A DNA stretch of 64,000 bases from an uncultured Prevotellaceae bacterium (GTDB lineage Bacteria > Bacteroidota > Bacteroidia > Bacteroidales > Bacteroidaceae). The notes below the pieces were generated by a model. That model saw only the letters and a program-made list of their open reading frames with translations, made no database searches and was not told where the DNA came from. Positions 17,257 through 26,275 of this stretch are shown here, one piece after another. The DNA is taken from contig OMXX01000016.1 of assembly GCA_900315105.1 (NCBI GenBank), forward strand, positions 1 to 64,000, in the 5' to 3' direction. The stretch's first letter is position 1; every line of letters begins with the position of its first letter. The translations under genes were made by a program, and so were the position numbers.

Positions 17257-18730
17257 AGATATAGTAGCCCTTGAACTTGCTATTGACAATATAGAAAAAG
17301 GAAATGAGGTCTTTCTTCTGGAGTGCGACCATATTCTAAAGAATTGTCAGCACAATCGAAGTGGCTTACGCTTTATGTGTGGCCATTGTTATCATTCTAT
17401 GCATAATGTGATTAAAAAATTAAAACTTGATAAGAAAGCCAAACTTTTGCAATTATCTAAGGTTATAACTAGCGATGATTTGCAAGAGGCCAATAATTTC
17501 AAGATTGATTTTGATAGTGTTCAGGAATTAAAGGATTTAAGATATAAAGGTGCTCAACTCGGATATGGGGCATTTTCGAATTATGTATCATTTTCGCGTA
17601 ATGTTATGCCCAATATAACCGAGGATTTTAAAAATTACATTAGACATCTTATCAAAAAGGAAATAATTGTTTTTAACGCTATTGAAAGACTCCATAATAG
17701 GCTTCACTTTGATCAAATTGTGTTTCACAACGGTCGTTTTGCTCAATTTAAACCTTTCCTAGAGTTTGCAAAAATTAACGGCATTGATTATGTCGCTACC
17801 GAAGTTATTAATGATAATGGGAAAATTTTAAAAGATTTATTCTACAATGATATACCCCAGTCAATCCACTATTGGGCTAATAATATTAAGCGTAACTGGG
17901 AAAAGGCAGATCCGGTGGAAAGAGAAAGTATTGCTCGTTCTTTTTTTGATAAAAGAAGGAAAGGAATACCTGCCGGAGATAAAGTTTATATAAAAGGACA
18001 ACATTCCGGAGAAATGCCAGATGATTGGAATAATGAGGTAGAAAACATTACTATTTTTAATAGTTCTGAAGACGAATTTTATGCTGTTTCAAGTGATTAT
18101 GATAGCTACCTTTTATTCCCGAATCAATACGAAGCTTTAAAAACATTATTTGAGCATTATAAGAATGACGAAACAAAACATTTCTATTTACGTATACATC
18201 CGAATTTAACAAACGTCCCTTATAAATCTCATCGTGCGCTATATGGTTTAAAGTATAAAAATGTAACAATAATCCCTCCTGACTCACCTATTAGTTCATA
18301 TTCGTTATTGGATTATTCTGACAAAATCATTATTTTCAATTCTACGATAGGTGTTGAAGCCGCATATTGGGGTAAACCTGTAATATCATTAAGCAAATTT
18401 CTATATTGGGAATTGGGCTTCTTATATCATCCTGATACAATAGATGATATTTGGCCTTTAGTTGACAATAAAATATTACCAGTTTCTTACAATGATAATG
18501 TTTTAAAGTATGCTTATTGGTTACTCAAGAAAAACTATCCAGCCATTGAGCATATTCCATATTGTTTTGTGGGAACATTTTTGGGGCATGTTTTTAACAA
18601 GCCAACAATTATGAAGTTTTTGGGTTCATACAAACTTAATGTCCTGATAAAAGCATTATCTGATAGATATGTATCAAGTTCAAAAACGAGTATTTATCCT
18701 AGTACTGAACCCTATAATATAAGCATGTGA
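17225..18730 (+). CDS. Putative GT-B glycosyltransferase / capsule-synthesis family protein
   Basis: A 501-residue soluble protein. The C-terminal half has the GT-B-like elements HFYLRIHPNLTNVPYKS (an H-P motif) and IIFNSTIGVEAAYWGKPVISLS, a typical nucleotide-sugar end region also found in KpsC/KpsS-like capsule transferases. The N-terminal half has a cluster of Cys/His (CDHILKNCQHNRSGLRFMCGHCYHSMHN) that could bind a metal. Acceptor and donor are unknown. The H-P motif and a CMP-nonulosonate supply make a nonulosonate transferase role possible, but this is speculative. It starts inside the end of the flippase gene. Confidence 0.65.
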   Translation: MKRILIYSVCEDIVALELAIDNIEKGNEVFLLECDHILKNCQHNRSGLRFMCGHCYHSMHNVIKKLKLDKKAKLLQLSKVITSDDLQEANNFKIDFDSVQELKDLRYKGAQLGYGAFSNYVSFSRNVMPNITEDFKNYIRHLIKKEIIVFNAIERLHNRLHFDQIVFHNGRFAQFKPFLEFAKINGIDYVATEVINDNGKILKDLFYNDIPQSIHYWANNIKRNWEKADPVERESIARSFFDKRRKGIPAGDKVYIKGQHSGEMPDDWNNEVENITIFNSSEDEFYAVSSDYDSYLLFPNQYEALKTLFEHYKNDETKHFYLRIHPNLTNVPYKSHRALYGLKYKNVTIIPPDSPISSYSLLDYSDKIIIFNSTIGVEAAYWGKPVISLSKFLYWELGFLYHPDTIDDIWPLVDNKILPVSYNDNVLKYAYWLLKKNYPAIEHIPYCFVGTFLGHVFNKPTIMKFLGSYKLNVLIKALSDRYVSSSKTSIYPSTEPYNISM

Positions 18731-18736
18731 TATTCA

Positions 18737-20029
18737 ATGGAGCAAGTGAAGAATTCGAGCGGTTTTATATATAAGGCGTATTTTTTCTTAACACTCTTTA
18801 CTTATACCGAAGGATTTGGTTTAAGAGCGGATGGTGCTTGGGGAGGTTTGGGAAATGCGTCGGTTGGCCCTTTTGGTATGTTACAGCTATTACTAATTGG
18901 ACTAAGCGCATACTTTATGATTACTTCAGGCAAACAAGTGTTTTGCAAGGGACAGACTTCTTCAACTGCCGTGAAGTTATTCCTCTTCCTTTTTATTGTA
19001 ATAATAATCCAGTTATTTTTTCAAAGTCTGGGCGATCTGGAAAAGCTTGTCAAGTATAATAATTTAATTAAACTTAAACATTGGATTCTCCTTTTTTCGA
19101 TCCCGGTTCTTTATAATAAGTTGAGTTTGAATAGTATAATCAATATTCTTAAACTCAGTGGCTTGTTAAGTGCAATAGTAGTATTATATGTAATAACCAA
19201 TAACGTAGGAAACACAGCAATTATTATTCACATAGGTGGGACTGCCACACATGCCTTTAGGGTAATTATACCAACAAGCTCAATTATCACTTTGGCTTTT
19301 TGTCTATATTTGGCTTCTTATAAAAACACCAAGTCTACAGTTGATATAGTAGGTGCGATGATTTGTTTTCTGGCAACCTTTATCCAATTGCATCGCTCGT
19401 CAACTTTGGCGCTGATATTAATGTTAGTTCTATTCTTGCTTGTTGAATATAAATTTAGCCCGGGCAAGATGGTAGTTATTTTGGTTGGTGGATTAGTACT
19501 GTTATCAGTCCTTTTTAATGCAGTAGGTTATTCTTTTGAGATGCTTGAAGAAGTTTTTACTGCATCAAGAGATGCTATTTCAGAGGGTGAAGATGCCGGT
19601 ACTTCAATGAGATTTGGTATGATATGGAATGGCATTACTTATGTGATTTCTAATTATATTATTTTAGGAATAGGGTTGGATTGGGATCCTTTGACAGATA
19701 CTGAAATGTATAATTTCCTACAGTTTGCAAGAACACCAACCGGCGATAATGGATATTATAATATTATAATAGTCTTTGGCTTATTGGGAATAGCATTGTT
19801 TTTATATATGTTATTTATTCTTGTGCTCAGTGCTTATAAGAGTAAACGCCTCTCGTTGAATAATATTAGATTAAATATTCTTTGCACGGCTGTATTGTAT
19901 TTTTTTATTTATAATGCTATTGTGGCGATGGGTGGTGATAGATTTTTCAGAGATGCTATTTTCCCAGTTGTAATAGGTATTATTCTTATGAATGAAAAAA
20001 TGATACGAAATACCACTCTTAAAATATAG
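18737..20029 (+). CDS. wzy: O-antigen/capsule polymerase, Wzy-like
   Basis: A 430-residue polytopic membrane protein with about 10-11 hydrophobic helices and one large hydrophilic loop at about residues 255-330 (EMLEEVFTASRDAISEGEDAG...GIGLDWDPLTDTEM), the arrangement typical of Wzy and O-antigen ligase proteins. Wzy proteins share little sequence, so topology and position between flippase and acyltransferase are the main evidence. It would polymerise repeat units in the periplasm. The ligase WaaL has a similar topology and is the alternative. It is followed after 4 bp by the acetyltransferase gene. Confidence 0.8.
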   Translation: MEQVKNSSGFIYKAYFFLTLFTYTEGFGLRADGAWGGLGNASVGPFGMLQLLLIGLSAYFMITSGKQVFCKGQTSSTAVKLFLFLFIVIIIQLFFQSLGDLEKLVKYNNLIKLKHWILLFSIPVLYNKLSLNSIINILKLSGLLSAIVVLYVITNNVGNTAIIIHIGGTATHAFRVIIPTSSIITLAFCLYLASYKNTKSTVDIVGAMICFLATFIQLHRSSTLALILMLVLFLLVEYKFSPGKMVVILVGGLVLLSVLFNAVGYSFEMLEEVFTASRDAISEGEDAGTSMRFGMIWNGITYVISNYIILGIGLDWDPLTDTEMYNFLQFARTPTGDNGYYNIIIVFGLLGIALFLYMLFILVLSAYKSKRLSLNNIRLNILCTAVLYFFIYNAIVAMGGDRFFRDAIFPVVIGIILMNEKMIRNTTLKI

Positions 20030-20033
20030 TACT

Positions 20034-20657
20034 ATGTTCTACATAATCTACATTATAGGGAGAGCCTATAGCTTTTTGTCGAAAAGACTAAGCTCGTTTT
20101 TTTGGAGTAATTACCACTTGTCATATTGCAGAGTTAAAAAAGAAGTATCTCTTGAGGATTGGAAATCCTTGAAGATTAGTGGAAAATGTTCGTTTGGAGT
20201 ATCTCCTGGAAGCAGAGCTATAATTGGAAGAAATGTGGTGATTAACACAGGTGATGCGACTATTAGTCCTTCTCCAACTAAGATTTTTGTAACGGGGGGG
20301 GGCATTTTACAAATAGGAAACCATACTGGGTTGAGTTCTACTGTTATTGTTTGTAAAGACAAGATAAGGATAGGTAATTATGTTAATATCGGGGCGGGGT
20401 GTATGATACTTGATACAGATATGCACAGCGTTGATTGGAGACAAAGAGCATATGGTCAAGATTCTATCAATGCAAACAAGGCACCTGTAATTATTGAAGA
20501 TCATGTGTTTATAGGTGCAAAAAGTATTGTCCTCAAAGGAGTAACTATAGGTGAAAAAAGTATTATAAGTGCTGGAAGTGTCGTAATCAAAAATATCCCT
20601 GCGAATTGCCTTGCTGGAGGGAATCCTTGTAAAGTTATAAAACAATTAGAACTTTAA
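20034..20657 (+). CDS. Hexapeptide-repeat acetyltransferase (WbbJ/LbH type), poly-G in frame (phase ON)
   Basis: A 207-residue acyltransferase of the left-handed beta-helix family. Hexapeptide repeats begin at about residue 55. Seen are the catalytic-region pattern LDTDMHSVDWRQR, IIEDHVFIGAKSIVLKGVTIGEKSIISAGSVV, and the terminal GGNPCKVIK. It probably O-acetylates a sugar of the repeat unit. A run of nine G (20294-20302) encodes part of TGGGILQIGNHTG and is in frame here. The tract lies at the same structural place as the tract in the broken acetyltransferase at 24979-25496. Loss or gain of one G would truncate the protein after about 90 residues. Confidence 0.85.
   Translation: MFYIIYIIGRAYSFLSKRLSSFFWSNYHLSYCRVKKEVSLEDWKSLKISGKCSFGVSPGSRAIIGRNVVINTGDATISPSPTKIFVTGGGILQIGNHTGLSSTVIVCKDKIRIGNYVNIGAGCMILDTDMHSVDWRQRAYGQDSINANKAPVIIEDHVFIGAKSIVLKGVTIGEKSIISAGSVVIKNIPANCLAGGNPCKVIKQLEL
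20294..20302 (+). repeat. Poly-G tract (G9), in-frame state
   Basis: Nine consecutive G within an intact acetyltransferase gene in an AT-rich context. It is the longest homopolymer of the set. Confidence 0.85.
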
Positions 20658-20669
20658 AAAAATTAATAG

Positions 20670-21728
20670 ATGAGTAAGAAAATAATACATATAGAATCTG
20701 GTCTAGGCAACCAAATGTTAAGCTATTGTGAACTGCTCTCAATGAAAACAATGAATCCGGATGATGATTTTTTCATTGAAACTATAGTATATGATATACC
20801 AGAATGCAATGCGGCTATATGCCAGTGGAATGGATATGAATTAGATAGGGTTTTTGGTGTATCAACACCTAATGTCCGCAGTTTATTTGATGATGTTACG
20901 TGGTCTAAAATTATGGCAGATGTTCAAGCGAGTGAGTTCTGGAAAAACCGCTGGAACTGGCCAGTAAGCATCACAGAGGCCTTAAATCATGCTGGTCTTA
21001 AAGTAATGAATGGTTACGGGAATAGGCAGGATATGTTAGCTAAAGACAACGGACATATTAAAGGCTTTTTTAAGAGAATTAGTTTTACTCAATCCCGTTT
21101 AGGCTCATATTTGCGTGGGTTATATTATAGTTTGACCCTTTCTAGTAGAATTGCGGCCCTGGATAAGCGGAAATTTACTTTCTTGAAGACAGATAGGGAT
21201 TTGCTCACAGGCCAGCGTTTGTGTTTTAAGTATAAAGGTAATGATATAGAAAAGATCCAAGACGAGATTATGCAGACATTTGTATTCCCTGCATTTGTGA
21301 CAGAGAAGAATCGTGAGTTCGCCCAATTTCTTGATTCTTGCAATGCCGTATTTATCCATGCCCGTAGGGGAGATATGCTATCAGCCAATGGCTGGTGCTA
21401 CAAATATGGCTATTTTCGTAGAGCCGTGAAACATATAAAGAAGAAGGTGAAAGACCCTGTTTTTGTGTTTTTTACCAACACTGGTAGTATAGAGTGGTGT
21501 AAGGAGAATGCTAATATTTTCGGTTTAGACTATTCTAAGGACAAAGTATTTTTCGTTGACTGGAATACCGGTGATGAGAGTTATAGGGATATGCAACTGA
21601 TGAGTCACTGTAAACATGGTATTATCACAAATAGTACCTTTGGCTGGTGGGGTGCTTATTTTATTCAGAATCCCAACAAAATCACAATTTCACCAGAGCC
21701 TACAATCAACACCACATTCCATTGCTGA
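20670..21728 (+). CDS. GT11-type (alpha-1,2-fucosyltransferase-like) glycosyltransferase
   Basis: A 352-residue protein of glycosyltransferase family 11. Seen: GLGNQMLSYCELLSMK near the N-terminus (the family's G-x-G-N-Q-x-F motif), the sugar-nucleotide motif IHARRGDML (H-x-R-R-x-D), and ITNSTFGWWGAYF near the C-terminus (the S-x-F-x-W-W-x-A-x-L motif). Members transfer L-fucose from GDP-fucose in alpha-1,2 linkage, though some use other deoxysugars. No GDP-fucose synthesis genes are in this window, so the donor must come from elsewhere. Its stop overlaps the start of the next glycosyltransferase by one base (TGATG). Confidence 0.85.
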   Translation: MSKKIIHIESGLGNQMLSYCELLSMKTMNPDDDFFIETIVYDIPECNAAICQWNGYELDRVFGVSTPNVRSLFDDVTWSKIMADVQASEFWKNRWNWPVSITEALNHAGLKVMNGYGNRQDMLAKDNGHIKGFFKRISFTQSRLGSYLRGLYYSLTLSSRIAALDKRKFTFLKTDRDLLTGQRLCFKYKGNDIEKIQDEIMQTFVFPAFVTEKNREFAQFLDSCNAVFIHARRGDMLSANGWCYKYGYFRRAVKHIKKKVKDPVFVFFTNTGSIEWCKENANIFGLDYSKDKVFFVDWNTGDESYRDMQLMSHCKHGIITNSTFGWWGAYFIQNPNKITISPEPTINTTFHC

Positions 21729-22966
21729 TGAAAATATTAATGATTACACCTTATGTCACTATAAATTCCCGCTCTGAGTTTTCCAGGAATAAAACGGGGT
21801 TCGGATATATGGTAATGGATATAGCCAAAGCTGTTGCAAAACTAGAAAAAGTGGATGTGTTAACCACAGATACGAGAGGAGACAGCTTTAAATATGAGAA
21901 TGTTAACTTTTGTAGTAGAACACTATGGGGCTATATATCTAAATTTTCTGCATGTCTTTCTATAAATTCTCTTTTTTGGCTAAAAAAGAAGTATAAAATG
22001 AGGAATGCAACGTTTGTTAGACTGGTATATTATTGGTTGATGACGGGTTATTTGAGGGAACTCATTAATAAAGGGGATTATGATATAGTTCACATTCACG
22101 GTTGTGGTTTCAGGACAGAACTATGGATGCAGGTGTGTCAGAAATGCCATCAAAAATATGTAGTAACACTTCATGGCCTGAACTCTTTTTCTGACACAGT
22201 GCGGATGGAACCAGCAGGTAGAAATTATGAAAAAGATTTTTTGAAAAGGGTGGCCGAAGGTGAGATACCGATTACAGTCATCAGCACTGGTATAAAAAAA
22301 ACTATTGAGAGGGCATTTAATACATTCAATTGTAAGAATATAAATATAGTTTGTAATTCTTTTAATTTTGATAAAGAAATAAAAGACGAAGAAAGGTCTG
22401 TTCGAGAATTATACCATATCCCTGTCGATGCAAAAGTGTTGTTATATGTTGGAAATATTAGCAAGAATAAAAACCAGCAGCAGATGGTGCGTGTTTTCGG
22501 TATTCTACCAGAAAAACTGCGTAGGAATACCTACGTATTATTCTGTGGGGAAGATCATGCAAAAGACAGTGCTATTGATAATGAGATATCAAAGGTGTCA
22601 AACGCTGACCACTTGATTTTCTGTGGCGGTGTGGACAAATCTTTAATGCCATATTATTACTCTGAAGCTAATGGCGTAGTCCTATTAAGTTTTGCCGAGG
22701 GCTTTGGCTTGAGCCTGATTGAGGGAATGTATTTCGGGTTACCATGTATGATGCCGAGAAATTTGGATGCATTTGAAGATATTTATAATTCAAATAGTGT
22801 TATTGCAATAGAAGATAGAGGTGACCAAAGTGTGGCTGATGCTTTACAACTTTTGCTTACAAAAGAATGGAATAAACAAAATATTCGGGCATATTCAATG
22901 AAGTTTAACGACTTTAACATGGCAAAAAGCTATGTTGAAAGTTATAAATCTATTACAAAAAAATGA
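21728..22966 (+). CDS. Family 4 glycosyltransferase
   Basis: About 412 residues from ATG 21728. A longer frame from 21647 overlaps the upstream gene and adds residues unlike the family. The N-terminus (KILMITPYVTINSRSEFSRN) and the GT-B C-terminal domain (LLYVGNISKNKNQQQMVRVF, then FAEGFGLSLIEGMYFGLPCM with the E-x7-E type pattern) identify a GT4 retaining transferase. HIHGCGFRTELWM lies in the acceptor-side domain. Donor and linkage are unknown. The final codons overlap the next gene by 4 bp. Confidence 0.87.
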   Translation: MKILMITPYVTINSRSEFSRNKTGFGYMVMDIAKAVAKLEKVDVLTTDTRGDSFKYENVNFCSRTLWGYISKFSACLSINSLFWLKKKYKMRNATFVRLVYYWLMTGYLRELINKGDYDIVHIHGCGFRTELWMQVCQKCHQKYVVTLHGLNSFSDTVRMEPAGRNYEKDFLKRVAEGEIPITVISTGIKKTIERAFNTFNCKNINIVCNSFNFDKEIKDEERSVRELYHIPVDAKVLLYVGNISKNKNQQQMVRVFGILPEKLRRNTYVLFCGEDHAKDSAIDNEISKVSNADHLIFCGGVDKSLMPYYYSEANGVVLLSFAEGFGLSLIEGMYFGLPCMMPRNLDAFEDIYNSNSVIAIEDRGDQSVADALQLLLTKEWNKQNIRAYSMKFNDFNMAKSYVESYKSITKK

Positions 22967-23856
22967 ATGCAATAAAACATTCCGTTAAGAAAAAGTTAAT
23001 AGCAGTAAAAAAATGGTTAGATATTAAGAATAGCGACCAATTTCTGTGTGGTATAGGTGATATTCTTTTGCAAAGGGAGGTTGTTCTAAACAATCAACTC
23101 TTATTAACATCTCGTCTATTGGATATTGAATCATATTTGAAAGGAGAGAGTATGTCTTTCCCCTTTCAAAGTACAATATCAAAAAAAATCTACGGTGATA
23201 ATTTCAACGACAAGGAAGCTGGTGATTCATTTAAAGAACTGATAGAATCATATATGAAGGATGGTTATCATCCAGATAGCGTTATTATATGTGATAGTGA
23301 CATGGAGCTTGTTGATGGGAACCATAGAATGGGATTGCATATTTATAACCAAATAGAGTCTATCAATGTTAGACGTGTAAAGAGAAAAATGCCATATCCA
23401 TATTCTTCAGATGAGTTTCTAATGGCAGGAAAAGATCATGTAGTTTTATCTTCTTCTTTTATAGATACGCTATTTGAAAGATATAATAAGGTACAGGAAT
23501 GGCTGATATCTAGTGGCAACACATTTTGTGCTTTGGTAAGTTCAATAAATAAAATAGACATGGATCCTATTACTGATTTATGTCATTTAGTTAAACCATT
23601 GAAGATTTATTCAAATGTTAAAATAGAGTCTGAAAAATGGAAGGAGGGGGGGGTGATTTTATTTTCATTACCACATCCCCAATATGGAATAAAAAATGGA
23701 AATCTAATGTCCATGCGTGTGTTGGAGGTGGAACGTATAATGAGAGAGCGTTATGGGGATGGATTTTATCTTGAAATATCATATAATTGCTTAGAAGGGA
23801 AAAAAATATTTGAACGAGTAAAACCTTTTCTATTTGAACAACATGAATTATTTTAA
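22963..23856 (+). CDS. Hypothetical protein with ParB-like DGNHR motif, poly-G in frame (phase ON)
   Basis: A 297-residue protein without a recognised glycan family. Residues 104-125 (VIICDSDMELVDGNHRMGLHIY) resemble the ParB/sulfiredoxin-fold signature in which a D-G-x-H-R segment binds a nucleotide. Such domains occur in glycan loci as putative sugar-processing or kinase-like proteins, with function unproven. The C-terminal third is separate, and its start is coded by a run of eight G (23646-23653, residues EGGV), in frame here. One base lost or gained would remove the last ~70 residues. It overlaps genes on both sides. Confidence 0.65.
   Translation: MNAIKHSVKKKLIAVKKWLDIKNSDQFLCGIGDILLQREVVLNNQLLLTSRLLDIESYLKGESMSFPFQSTISKKIYGDNFNDKEAGDSFKELIESYMKDGYHPDSVIICDSDMELVDGNHRMGLHIYNQIESINVRRVKRKMPYPYSSDEFLMAGKDHVVLSSSFIDTLFERYNKVQEWLISSGNTFCALVSSINKIDMDPITDLCHLVKPLKIYSNVKIESEKWKEGGVILFSLPHPQYGIKNGNLMSMRVLEVERIMRERYGDGFYLEISYNCLEGKKIFERVKPFLFEQHELF
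23646..23653 (+). repeat. Poly-G tract (G8), in-frame state
   Basis: Eight consecutive G in the gene with the DGNHR motif. Here G8 is the in-frame length, whereas G8 is out of frame in the genes at 14770 and 24979. Confidence 0.8.
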
Positions 23857-24982
23857 AATATTAACCTTTCTTCAAGATGATGCTAGTTTTATTTTTAGCA
23901 CTTCAGTTGAAAAGCAGAAGGAATATCTTAATAGATGGAAAGAGCCAAAGAATGATTTTGAACGAAGTTATTTCCAGTATAGGTGTTTGCACTTTTTTTT
24001 CCCAACGTGGAAAATGATAGTGTTTAATCTTGCTTCTTTCGTTCTGCTACCTTTCGTATTATTGGTATTACTAATCAAGAGAATATGGGTAAAACAAGGT
24101 TTATCTTACGAGGCTATTATTGAAAAGAAGGGTATGCCTGAAATAGTTCCTTTAGAGTTAAAATATCAATATGATATACATGAAGAAGGATGGAGAGAGG
24201 GTATGTCACTATCATTCCGAGATCTCATCTTCCTTTTTAATTTACTCCCCTTTACAAATGGACATTTGTACTTTTTATTAAGATCATTATTGATTGTATC
24301 TGTTTATTCTGATATGATTAGGCGGCACCATCCCAAAGTAATTATGAGGCATGCAGAGTTTGCTTATTCGAGTTCTTTGCTAACAGAATACTGTCATAGG
24401 CGAAGGGTAAAACATATTAATATTCAACACGGAGAAAAGCTCTTTTTTATTCGTGACTCTTTTTTCCATTTTGATGAATGTTATGTTTGGGATCAGCATT
24501 ATATAGATTTATTTTTATCGTTGAGAGCAGAACCTTCCCAATTTAAGGTTTCTATACCTCCTTCAATGAAAGTAGATGTCGAAAAGTATTCAGACAAGAA
24601 ATATTACGCGGATTATAAATATTATTTGGCTTCCTATACAGAAGATGTAATAAAAAGTATTGTTCAATCAATGTCTTTTGTGAGAAAAGAAGGTAAGTCT
24701 ATTAAATATAGACCACACCCTCGTTATAGTGATATAATACTTTTAAAAAAGTTTGTAAAAGAAGAAGAAATAGAATACCCTCAAGAAGTGTCTATTTTAC
24801 AGTCTATATCGAACATAGAATATGCTGTAAGCTCATATTCAACGGTTCTTGTCCAAGCTTATTTTTCTGGAAAAAAAATATTATTAGATGATGTGACATA
24901 CTATGATCAATATATAAAATTGAGCAAAATGAAATACATATTATCTCAAAAAAATAACGGAATTTTATCTCAAAAACAATGA
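23843..24982 (+). CDS. Putative GT-B glycosyltransferase with HP motif
   Basis: About 379 residues from ATG 23843 (TTG at 23834 is a weaker alternative), starting inside the preceding gene. A hydrophobic patch at about residues 54-78 may be a membrane anchor. The second half has INIQHGEKLFF, IKYRPHPRYSDI (an R-P-H-P motif) and YAVSSYSTVLVQAYFSGKKILL, the pattern of GT-B enzymes that include sialyltransferase-like and polysaccharide-capsule transferases. With a CMP-nonulosonate made in the same locus, a nonulosonate transferase is an attractive but untested role. It ends in an ATGA overlap with the broken acetyltransferase gene. Confidence 0.6.
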   Translation: MNYFKILTFLQDDASFIFSTSVEKQKEYLNRWKEPKNDFERSYFQYRCLHFFFPTWKMIVFNLASFVLLPFVLLVLLIKRIWVKQGLSYEAIIEKKGMPEIVPLELKYQYDIHEEGWREGMSLSFRDLIFLFNLLPFTNGHLYFLLRSLLIVSVYSDMIRRHHPKVIMRHAEFAYSSSLLTEYCHRRRVKHINIQHGEKLFFIRDSFFHFDECYVWDQHYIDLFLSLRAEPSQFKVSIPPSMKVDVEKYSDKKYYADYKYYLASYTEDVIKSIVQSMSFVRKEGKSIKYRPHPRYSDIILLKKFVKEEEIEYPQEVSILQSISNIEYAVSSYSTVLVQAYFSGKKILLDDVTYYDQYIKLSKMKYILSQKNNGILSQKQ

Positions 24983-25496
24983 AACTTTTATATTCTTTTA
25001 TTAATATATTTAGAACTGTTCGCTCAAAAATTGCGACAAGCGTATTGCAATATAGACTACACAAGTATGGTAAATCTGTAGGGGCTGCGAGAATTCCTCA
25101 TATATCAAGTACGGCAAAGGTCGTAGTTGGTGATTTCGTCGGGTTTAACGGTGTTAGAATCACAGGTTGGGGGGGGTGAAAATTGGAAATCATTTTCATT
25201 CAGGCTGCAATGTGAAAATAATGCTTGGAAGCCACGATTATGATAACGATAGTAAAATCCCATATGGGAAAATGCACACAAATAAGCAAGTTATTATAGA
25301 AGATTTTGTTTGGATTGGTGATGACGTGACAATATCGGGTAATATTCATATAGGTGAAGGTGCTATTGTCGCTATTGGCTCTGTCGTTGTAAAAGATGTG
25401 CCAAGATGTGCTATTGTCGGTGGTAACCCAGCTAAAATTATCAAATATCGAAATATTGAACATTTTGAAAAACTAAAATTAGAGGGTAAATTTTAG
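24979..25496 (+). pseudogene. Hexapeptide-repeat acetyltransferase, frameshifted at poly-G (phase OFF)
   Basis: Two frames make one left-handed beta-helix acetyltransferase. Frame 1 (24979-25179, 66 aa) ends ...VRITGWGG and a stop at a run of eight G (25169-25176). Frame 2 (from about 25167 to 25496) continues [25 protein letters not shown]... to [12 protein letters not shown]. With nine G the frame is open for about 172 residues, a normal length for this family. Catalytic-type histidines are in LGSHDYD. It would O-acetylate a glycan sugar. The gene is still undamaged elsewhere, which fits reversible switching better than decay. A homopolymer sequencing error is the other explanation. Confidence 0.82.
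25169..25176 (+). repeat. Poly-G tract (G8), out-of-frame state
   Basis: Eight consecutive G at the frame break of the acetyltransferase. One additional G restores the complete product. Confidence 0.85.
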
Positions 25497-25497
25497 A

Positions 25498-26271
25498 ATG
25501 AATAATTTAGTATCAATCATAATGCCCTCGTATAACTGTGGTGATTTCGTAGAAGAAACAATCCGCAGTGTACAGGCGCAAACATACTCCAATTGGGAAA
25601 TACTTTTTATTGATGATTGTTCAAGTGATGACACTATTCAAAAAGTATCATCAATAGGGGAAAGTGATCCGAGAATAAAAATCTATCAGAATAAATTTAA
25701 TGTTGGGGCCGCTATCTCCCGTAACAAAGCTTTAAAGATAGCTCAAGGAAGATGGATAGCATTCTTGGATAGTGACGACTTATGGGAGTCAACAAAATTG
25801 GAGGAACAGGTACGGTTCATGGAAGAGCATGGTTATAAGTTCTCTTACACTTGCTATGCTGAGATGGATGGGGAAGGTAAAAATAATGGTATTGTTGTAT
25901 CTGGGCCCGAAAGAGTTACAAAAGCCGGAATGTATGCATTTTGTTGGCCGGGATGTTTGACTGTGATGTATGACCGTGAGAAGATTGGACTCATCCAGAT
26001 TGAGGATATCAAGAAGAACAACGACTATGCCATGTGGCTGAAGGCCTGTCAGAAAGCAGATTGCTACTTGCTGCCAGAAGTACTTGCAAAGTATCGTAGA
26101 GGCAGAAGTGGTAGCGTTAGTTCACATAGTATTAAGACCATGATAGGGTGGCACTATAAACTCTGGCATGAGGCAGAAAAAAAGAATGCCATTTTAGCTG
26201 CATATTATACTTGTATGAACTTGGTTTTCGGGTTTTATAAGAAACTCAAGTATGTAAAGAAGACGGCATAA
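25498..26271 (+). CDS. Family 2 glycosyltransferase
   Basis: A 257-residue GT-A glycosyltransferase: SIIMPSYNCGDFVEETIRSV at the N-terminus, LFIDDCSSDDT, and the metal-binding D-x-D-type motif IAFLDSDDLW at about residue 91. The region GCLTVMYDREKIG...NNDYAMWLKACQKA carries the E/D-D-x-x-x-W-L-type acceptor motif in the form DYAMWL. It probably adds one sugar of the repeat unit on the cytoplasmic side. Base composition becomes less AT-rich within this gene. It follows the acetyltransferase stop after one base. Confidence 0.9.
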   Translation: MNNLVSIIMPSYNCGDFVEETIRSVQAQTYSNWEILFIDDCSSDDTIQKVSSIGESDPRIKIYQNKFNVGAAISRNKALKIAQGRWIAFLDSDDLWESTKLEEQVRFMEEHGYKFSYTCYAEMDGEGKNNGIVVSGPERVTKAGMYAFCWPGCLTVMYDREKIGLIQIEDIKKNNDYAMWLKACQKADCYLLPEVLAKYRRGRSGSVSSHSIKTMIGWHYKLWHEAEKKNAILAAYYTCMNLVFGFYKKLKYVKKTA

Positions 26272-26275
26272 GTCT

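Noticed and set aside
21647..21727. Upstream start for the family 4 glycosyltransferase
   Set aside because: It would add 27 residues unlike the family and overlap the GT11 gene; ATG 21728 directly gives the usual KILMITPY start.
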